A stretch of DNA of 64,000 nucleotides from Pedobacter sp. SYP-B3415. GTDB taxonomy: Bacteria > Bacteroidota > Bacteroidia > Sphingobacteriales > Sphingobacteriaceae. Every line of letters starts with the position of its first letter. Within the stretch, counting starts at the first letter, position 1. Shown in pieces: positions 58,851 through 64,000 of the stretch. The DNA is taken from NCBI RefSeq assembly GCF_004138205.1, contig NZ_RXNQ01000037.1, forward strand, positions 1 to 64,000. Direction: 5' to 3'. The notes under the pieces were generated by a model. That model did no database searches and was not told where the DNA came from. It worked only from the letters and a program-made list of their open reading frames with translations. Position numbers and translations under genes: made by a program.

Positions 58851-59891
58851 TCAAATCAGTGCAGAAGAAAACTGTTTAAGGAACCGGACATCGTTTTCAG
58901 AAAACAAACGCAGATCGCGAATCTCATATTTAAGATTGGTGATCCGCTCTATGCCCATACCAAAAGCGAAACCACTATACTTTGTACTGTCTATGCCACA
59001 GTTCTCAAGTACGTTCGGATCAACCATTCCACAACCCAGAATCTCAACCCAGCCGCTGTGTTTGCAAAGCTGGCAACCAGAACCTTTGCAAATGGTACAT
59101 GAAATATCCATTTCCGCCGAAGGCTCCGTGAAAGGGAAATACGAAGGACGAAAACGCACCTTCGTGCCTTCGCCGAAAAGTTCCTGTACGAAATAAAACA
59201 AGGTTTGCTTCAGATCAGCGAATGAAACATTTTCATCTACATACAAGCCTTCAATCTGGTGAAAGAAACAATGTGCCCTGGCCGAAATGGCCTCGTTCCG
59301 GTACACGCGTCCCGGCATGATAGCCCTGAAGGGCGGTCTGCCCTGCTCCATCATCCGCACCTGTACGGATGATGTGTGGGTACGTAAAGCTATGTCGCCG
59401 TTCTCGCCTCCCTTGCGGATAAAGAACGTATCCTGCATATCGCGGGCAGGGTGCTCTTCAGGAAAGTTCAGGGCGGAAAAGTTATGCCAGTCGTCTTCGA
59501 TTTCCGGTCCTTCCTCAATGGTGAAGCCAAGACGGCCAAAGATACCGGCAATCTCCCGGCGAACAAGCGCCAGCGGATGGCGTGAACCCAATGCAAAGCC
59601 TTCACCCGGAAGGGTAAGGTCTGCATCACTTTTTACTGCCTGGGGGTCCGCATCGGTGAGTTGTTCTTTAAGCTGCTGGTGCTTTGCTTCTGCCAGTTGC
59701 TTAAATTCATTCAAAACCTTTCCAAGAACACGCTTCTCTTCCGGTCCGACCTGCTTAAATGCATCGAACAGATCTTTGACAATGCCCTTTGTACCAAGGT
59801 ATCTGATACGGAACTGCTCCAGCACCTCCGGGTTATCGGTGCTGAAAGCCTGAATTTCTTCGCTATGCTGTTTGATCTGCTCTTGTAACAT
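58851..59891 (-). CDS. pheS: phenylalanyl-tRNA synthetase alpha subunit
   Basis: 346 aa catalytic subunit of the alpha2beta2 enzyme that charges tRNA-Phe. The N-terminal coiled coil (LQEQIKQHSEEIQAF...) is followed by the class II core: LGSRHPLALVRREI, PEIEDDWHNFSALNFPEEHPARD, the motif 2 region (RVYRNEAISARAHCFFHQIEGLY) and GFAFGMGIERI (motif 3). The longer frame upstream crosses a promoter, so the ATG at 59891 is taken. PheT is elsewhere. It heads a unit with the Rieske-like lipoprotein and TetR genes. Confidence 0.96.
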   Translation of the reverse strand: MLQEQIKQHSEEIQAFSTDNPEVLEQFRIRYLGTKGIVKDLFDAFKQVGPEEKRVLGKVLNEFKQLAEAKHQQLKEQLTDADPQAVKSDADLTLPGEGFALGSRHPLALVRREIAGIFGRLGFTIEEGPEIEDDWHNFSALNFPEEHPARDMQDTFFIRKGGENGDIALRTHTSSVQVRMMEQGRPPFRAIMPGRVYRNEAISARAHCFFHQIEGLYVDENVSFADLKQTLFYFVQELFGEGTKVRFRPSYFPFTEPSAEMDISCTICKGSGCQLCKHSGWVEILGCGMVDPNVLENCGIDSTKYSGFAFGMGIERITNLKYEIRDLRLFSENDVRFLKQFSSALI

Positions 59892-59895
59892 CTGG

Positions 59896-59903
59896 CAAAT
59901 ATA
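59896..59903 (-). promoter_or_regulatory. -7 promoter element directly before pheS
   Basis: The minus strand reads TATATTTG, an exact TAnnTTTG match, with only 4 nt between it and the ATG. The expected message is almost leaderless. Confidence 0.55.
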
Positions 59904-59971
59904 CGGCATAATCTCTGGAATTTTTACTGTCACGCGGTTCAAATACCACGCCTGAAGCCTGAAAATGACAG

Positions 59972-60016
59972 CAAAAAGCCTGCGACCGGGCACGAACAAT
60001 TCCCTACCGCAGGCTT
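59972..60016 (-). terminator. intrinsic terminator of kbl
   Basis: AAGCCTGCG and CGCAGGCTT pair across a 23-nt loop and are followed by T residues on the minus strand. It begins 6 nt after the kbl stop and separates kbl from pheS. Confidence 0.7.
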
Positions 60017-60021
60017 ATTTA

Positions 60022-61209
60022 TCAGATTACGCCCAGCTCCTTACCAACTTTGGTAAAGGCGGCAATCGCTTTGTCAAGATGGTGCTGTTCATGGGCGGCC
60101 GACAGCTGGACACGTATACGGGCTTTGCCCTGCGGGACTACAGGATAATAGAAGCCGATCACATAAATACCTTCGTCGAGCATGCGGGCGGCAAATTCCT
60201 GCGATAATTTCGCATCATACAACATGACCGGAACAATGGGGTGTACGCCTTCCTTGATATCAAAACCCGCCGCTGTCATCTTTTCCCTGAAGTAACGGGT
60301 GTTGTTTTCCAGCTTGTCGCGAAGTTCGGTCGTTTCGCTCAGCATATCCAGAACTGCAACTGAAGCCCCGGCAATTGCGGGTGCAAGCGTATTGGAAAAC
60401 AGATACGGCCGCGAACGCTGACGCAGCATATCGATAATTTCACGTTTACCGGCAGTAAATCCGCCTGAAGCACCGCCAAGTGCTTTGCCAAGTGTACCGG
60501 TAATGATATCCACGCGGTCCATCACGCCACAATGTTCATGGGTTCCGCGGCCGGTTTTTCCCATAAAGCCCGAACAGTGCGACTCGTCTATCATCACCAG
60601 TGCCTCATACTTGTCTGCCAGATCACAAATCTTATCGAGCTGGGCTACCGTACCATCCATGGAAAAGGCACCATCGGTAACAATGATGCGGTGACGGGCA
60701 TCTTTTGCTGCCTGAAGCTGAACTTCCAAATCGGCCATATCATTATGTTTATACCGGAAGCGCTTTGCTTTACACAGCCGCACGCCATCAATGATCGAAG
60801 CATGGTTCAGTTCATCTGAGATAATCGCATCCTGATCATTGAAGAGGGGTTCAAAAACGCCACCATTTGCATCAAATGCGGCAGCATACAAAATGGTATC
60901 TTCAGTACCCAGAAACTGTGAAAGTTTGGCTTCAAGTTCTTTGTGCACATCCTGCGTACCGCAGATAAAGCGTACTGACGACATTCCGTAACCATATTTA
61001 TCTACCGCAGCTTTGGCTGCCTCCAGTACCTTCGGGTGCGAAGACAAACCCAGGTAGTTGTTGGCACAAAAGTTTATCACTTCTGCACCGCTGCTTACCC
61101 TGATATCGGCGCCCTGCGGCGTGGTAATGATCCGTTCGCGCTTATATAAGCCGGCATTTTCTATTTCTTGCAGTTCCTGTTGCAGAACGGGTTGCAATGT
61201 TTTGTACAT
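60022..61209 (-). CDS. kbl: glycine C-acetyltransferase (2-amino-3-ketobutyrate CoA ligase)
   Basis: 395 aa PLP enzyme of the alpha-oxoamine synthase family; it joins glycine and acetyl-CoA or, in reverse, cleaves 2-amino-3-oxobutyrate in threonine breakdown. Motifs: INFCANNYLGLSSHP, SVRFICGTQDVHKELE (typical of Kbl, not BioF), DESHCSGFMGKTGRG and the PLP lysine in GTLGKALGGASGG. The threonine 3-dehydrogenase partner is not adjacent. The ATG at 61209 is used because the longer frame starts inside the promoter. Confidence 0.92.
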   Translation of the reverse strand: MYKTLQPVLQQELQEIENAGLYKRERIITTPQGADIRVSSGAEVINFCANNYLGLSSHPKVLEAAKAAVDKYGYGMSSVRFICGTQDVHKELEAKLSQFLGTEDTILYAAAFDANGGVFEPLFNDQDAIISDELNHASIIDGVRLCKAKRFRYKHNDMADLEVQLQAAKDARHRIIVTDGAFSMDGTVAQLDKICDLADKYEALVMIDESHCSGFMGKTGRGTHEHCGVMDRVDIITGTLGKALGGASGGFTAGKREIIDMLRQRSRPYLFSNTLAPAIAGASVAVLDMLSETTELRDKLENNTRYFREKMTAAGFDIKEGVHPIVPVMLYDAKLSQEFAARMLDEGIYVIGFYYPVVPQGKARIRVQLSAAHEQHHLDKAIAAFTKVGKELGVI

Positions 61210-61239
61210 ACTGTTTTTATTTGAGTGAAGACTTGCCAC

Positions 61240-61247
61240 CAAAGGTA
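61240..61247 (-). promoter_or_regulatory. -7 promoter element of kbl
   Basis: The minus strand reads TACCTTTG, an exact match, about 28 nt of leader before the ATG at 61209. Confidence 0.6.
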
Positions 61248-61350
61248 TGAAAATATCATCTACTCACTATCTGCTAAACCAAACGCTCCCTTAACAAACT
61301 TTAACGATTGATTCCTGTTTTCTGTCCGGACAAATACGATCTTTACCTGC

Positions 61351-63798
61351 ATGAAAAACCTGTACGCCTCACTCATCCTCTTCTTTACCTTTATCAATGT
61401 CCACGCACAGCAGTTTAAACTTTCAGGCCAGGTTAAGGATGCCCGGGGTGAGGCGGTCCCTTTTGCTTCTGTTTACCTGAAAAATACAAGTAACGGGACA
61501 TCTGCCAATGTGGATGGCCGGTACACACTAAACATGCCTGCGGGCAAACACGTGGTTTTGTTCAGGGCGGTAGGCTTCAAACCGCTTGAGAAACCGGTCG
61601 GTATAAGCCGCGACATGGAACTCTCAGTCACCATGGATCCCGAAGCGTTTGACCTCGGCAGCGTACGTATCAGCGCAGGAGGTGAGGATCCGGCGTATGC
61701 TATTATACGAAAGGCGATAAAAAACAGGAAAAAACATCGTGATGAGCTGTATGAATACAGCTGTAATGTATATATAAAAGGTGTTCAGAAACTGGTAGGT
61801 GCACCGAAGAAATTCTTTGGCCGCGATATTCAAAAGGTACTGGAACTTGACACCAACCGTAAGGGAATTATTTATCAGAGCGAGTCAGAATCAAAATTCA
61901 ACTACAGGCGACCGGGACAGGTGAAAGAGGAAATGATCTCTTCGCGCGTAGCTGGTCGCAATAATGCGTTCAGCTTTAATAAGGCATCTGACCTGATGCT
62001 GAATTTTTATGACAACATCGTGCTTGAAAACACGTTGAGTTCCCGAGGTTTTATCTCGCCGGTTTCAGAAAACGCCCTCTTTTATTATCGCTATAAGCTG
62101 TTGGGCAGTACAGAGGAAAACGGGGAAACGGTGCACAAGATCGAGGTTACTCCCCGCCGCAGCAATGATCCGGTTTTCCGCGGTCAGATTTACATCACAG
62201 AGGGAAGCTGGCGAATTTATACCACAGCACTTTACCTGACCCGCAGCACGGGCATCAACTTACTGGATACACTGCATATTGATCAGCAATTCTTAAAGAC
62301 AGAAAGTGCTTATGTTCCGGGTACCGTAACCTACCGCTTCAATGGCAATGTCCTGGGCTTTAAGTTTGAAGGTTATTATATCGGGGTCTATAACAACTAC
62401 AACACGCGGCCAAATTTCCCGAAAAAATGGTTTAATGCTGAAATTCTCCGTGTTGCAGACACGGTAAATCAAAAACCGGCGTCTTACTGGGATGAAAGAC
62501 GCCCGGTTCCGCTCACAAACGAGGAGTCGGTTAACTATGTGCGTAAAGACAGCCTGGCGAAACGGAAAGAGTCGAAGGCCTACCTTGATTCTGTAGAAAA
62601 AGCAAACAATACGTTCGGTCCGGGAAAGCTGGCGCTGACGGGATATACCATTCATGATCGATATAAGAAAAAGAGCCTGAGCTTAGACCCTATACTCCCT
62701 TCCCTGTTCTATAATACGGTAGAAGGTTTCGGCATCAGATACGGCCTGACGTACCGGAAAACCTTTGCCGACCGCAAAAGCCTGACCATACGCCCCGAAG
62801 TCCGCTATGGACTGGCGAATGAAAAACTGACGGGCAGTCTGTCTGCAGGTTATACCTACGACCCGGTTAAACGCGGATGGCTGGGAGTTTCATTTGGCTC
62901 AGGAATCTTCGACCTAAACAGTTTTGGTTCCATGAGCCTGCTTACAAACTCATTTAACTCATTGGTTTATGAAACCAACTATCCCAAATTTTATGAGAAA
63001 CGTTTTGTGGATCTCTCTACAGGAAGAGAGTTATTAAACGGGTTATTTGCAAATCTGAAAGTAAGTTACTCGCGAAACAACATACTGCGCAACAACACGG
63101 ATTATACCTTCATAGATTATGACGACAAGCAATTCAGCTCCAATAATCCGTTTACACCAGATTCCGAAAGTCCGCTGTTCCCAACCTACCGTTCACTGAA
63201 CCTGCACGCCAGCCTGGCTTACACATTTGGCCAGAAGTTCATTACCCGGCCGGACATGAAAATTTATGAATCGCCAAAATATCCGAAGATCGAATTAAGC
63301 TACCGAAAGGGTATCAAAGGCGTATTAGGAAGCGATGTTGATTATGACCTGATCAGCATGGAGATCTCGCAGGACCGGATCAGCGCTGGTATGTTAGGTT
63401 ACACCTCTTTCGTGGTTGGTGCCGGCAAATTCCTGAACAACCGGGCAGTTTATTATCCTGAGTTCAAACATTTCTGGGGGAACAATGCATTGATCTTTCC
63501 TCCGAACCTGCGCCGGTTCTCCTACCTCGATTTTTACATCTTCAGTACTGACCGGGAGTACTTCGAAGCCCATTTGGAACACAGTTTTGCCGGGTTCTTT
63601 ACCAATAAGATTCCCCTGATCAGGAAACTGAAACTTGAAGAGTTTATAGGCGGAAGTTACCTGACCCAGCCGCTTAAACACAATTACAAGGAGTTCTATT
63701 TTGGGCTGCAGCGGCTCGTATTTCGTGCCAGCTATGGCTTTGCATACGACGGCCGGAGAAAAGTATCGCAGGGCTTCAGACTGAGCTACGGATTCTAA
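61351..63798 (+). CDS. DUF5686 outer-membrane protein with carboxypeptidase-like regulatory domain
   Basis: 815 aa. Signal peptide MKNLYASLILFFTFINVHAQ, then a CarboxypepD_reg-like domain at about 22-110 (LSGQVKDARGEAVPFASVYLKNTSNG, VVLFRAVGFKPLEKPV). The DUF5686 region (DPAYAIIRKAIKNRKKHRDEL) is followed by a long beta-barrel-like part to an aromatic C-terminus ending SYGF. These proteins are common in Bacteroidota, sit in the outer membrane and have no proven function; their plug-like TonB motif is missing. The ATG at 61351 gives the signal peptide directly. Confidence 0.87.
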   Translation: MKNLYASLILFFTFINVHAQQFKLSGQVKDARGEAVPFASVYLKNTSNGTSANVDGRYTLNMPAGKHVVLFRAVGFKPLEKPVGISRDMELSVTMDPEAFDLGSVRISAGGEDPAYAIIRKAIKNRKKHRDELYEYSCNVYIKGVQKLVGAPKKFFGRDIQKVLELDTNRKGIIYQSESESKFNYRRPGQVKEEMISSRVAGRNNAFSFNKASDLMLNFYDNIVLENTLSSRGFISPVSENALFYYRYKLLGSTEENGETVHKIEVTPRRSNDPVFRGQIYITEGSWRIYTTALYLTRSTGINLLDTLHIDQQFLKTESAYVPGTVTYRFNGNVLGFKFEGYYIGVYNNYNTRPNFPKKWFNAEILRVADTVNQKPASYWDERRPVPLTNEESVNYVRKDSLAKRKESKAYLDSVEKANNTFGPGKLALTGYTIHDRYKKKSLSLDPILPSLFYNTVEGFGIRYGLTYRKTFADRKSLTIRPEVRYGLANEKLTGSLSAGYTYDPVKRGWLGVSFGSGIFDLNSFGSMSLLTNSFNSLVYETNYPKFYEKRFVDLSTGRELLNGLFANLKVSYSRNNILRNNTDYTFIDYDDKQFSSNNPFTPDSESPLFPTYRSLNLHASLAYTFGQKFITRPDMKIYESPKYPKIELSYRKGIKGVLGSDVDYDLISMEISQDRISAGMLGYTSFVVGAGKFLNNRAVYYPEFKHFWGNNALIFPPNLRRFSYLDFYIFSTDREYFEAHLEHSFAGFFTNKIPLIRKLKLEEFIGGSYLTQPLKHNYKEFYFGLQRLVFRASYGFAYDGRRKVSQGFRLSYGF

Positions 63799-63852
63799 GT
63801 TTAAACAATGAACAAGTCGTGTATGGACCTTAGAATTTAGAGTCCTTTTCCC

Positions 63853-63860
63853 TATCTTTG
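63853..63860 (+). promoter_or_regulatory. -7 promoter element of the truncated trhO-like gene
   Basis: TATCTTTG is an exact TAnnTTTG match. Transcription should start near 63863, about 30 nt before the first ATG at 63893. Confidence 0.6.
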
Positions 63861-63892
63861 CACCGCATTAAACGCCGTTTGCAGCGGTATCA

Positions 63893-64000
63893 ATGGATAT
63901 GACGAAATACCAGACCTTGCTGTACTATTGCTACAGCCGAATCGAAAATGCGGAACAGTTTGCCGCAGCTCACCTAACATTTTGTAAGTCGCTTGGCCTG
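63893..64000 (+). CDS. trhO: tRNA uridine(34) hydroxylase, rhodanese type (partial, cut by window end)
   Basis: Only the first 36 codons are present. The frame reads MDMTKYQTLLYYCYSRIENA and continues QFAAAHLTFCKSLGL, which matches the N-terminus of the YceA/UPF0176 rhodanese family (TrhO). Full-length members hydroxylate uridine at the wobble position of certain tRNAs using a catalytic Cys in the rhodanese domain, which lies beyond the window. The start is ATG 63893 or 63899. A perfect -7 motif upstream supports a real gene. Confidence 0.75.
   Translation, partial: MDMTKYQTLLYYCYSRIENAEQFAAAHLTFCKSLGL

Noticed and set aside
1..64000. CRISPR arrays, insertion sequences, prophage or integrative elements
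   Set aside because: No regularly spaced long repeats, transposase, integrase, or phage gene was found; gene order and composition look like stable core chromosome throughout.

Overview
The window is about 64 kb of chromosomal DNA from a Bacteroidota bacterium, most likely family Sphingobacteriaceae (Pedobacter/Mucilaginibacter-like). This rests on the -7 promoter motif TAnnTTTG upstream of many genes, a TonB-type outer-membrane barrel protein with a carboxypeptidase-like N-terminal domain, LytS/LytTR two-component genes, DUF5686, DUF2723 and tricorn-like S41 proteins, CruF-type carotenoid genes, and the general gene content. Genes are dense and mostly housekeeping. I see no insertion sequence, prophage, integrase or CRISPR array.

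Layout. 1-0.5 kb: two tandem leftward promoters and a non-coding leader, probably of an rRNA operon lying left of the window. 0.5-7.5 kb: rRNA methyltransferase, CoA-binding and DinB-like proteins, an FAD oxidoreductase, then a LemA/TPM-domain group and a Nudix hydrolase. 7.5-14.9 kb: a tricorn-like protease, a low-complexity intergenic mosaic, dnaA with two near-consensus DnaA boxes, methylmalonyl-CoA mutase large subunit and an IscA-type protein. 15-21.3 kb: a MacB-like permease, then a leftward nucleotide-sugar operon (ugd, UDP-xylose synthase, galE, a small unknown helical protein, rfbB), divergent from waaA. 22.6-28.8 kb: a leftward run holding a carotenoid-tailoring cluster (acyltransferase, glycosyltransferase, CruF, IspH, CrtW) followed by hemH, gluconokinase and a HAD phosphatase. 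28.8-34.6 kb: M1 peptidase, a regulatory-domain protein, an ArsC-like protein and an outer-membrane barrel receptor.

34.6-43.2 kb is a signalling block: a LytS-type kinase and LytTR regulator divergent from the barrel gene, then two hybrid kinases flanking a CheR methyltransferase. The 291-bp gap between the barrel gene and the kinase carries mirror-image promoters, each with a pair of 12-bp direct repeats at 21-bp spacing. This is the most striking regulatory structure seen and looks like the operator of the adjacent LytTR regulator.

43.2-49 kb: pth, rplY, prs and tRNA-Gln leftward, then a large DUF2723 membrane protein. 49-56.3 kb: accA, a lamin-tail surface protein, asd, dacB, lgt and a DUF6807 protein. 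56.4-64 kb: an SDR/DUF2867 protein, a pheS - degenerate-Rieske lipoprotein - TetR operon, kbl, a DUF5686 outer-membrane protein, and the start of a rhodanese-type trhO gene cut by the window end.

Several nominal open-frame starts are TTG/GTG codons or lie inside promoter motifs; where an internal ATG fits better, coordinates were moved to it.
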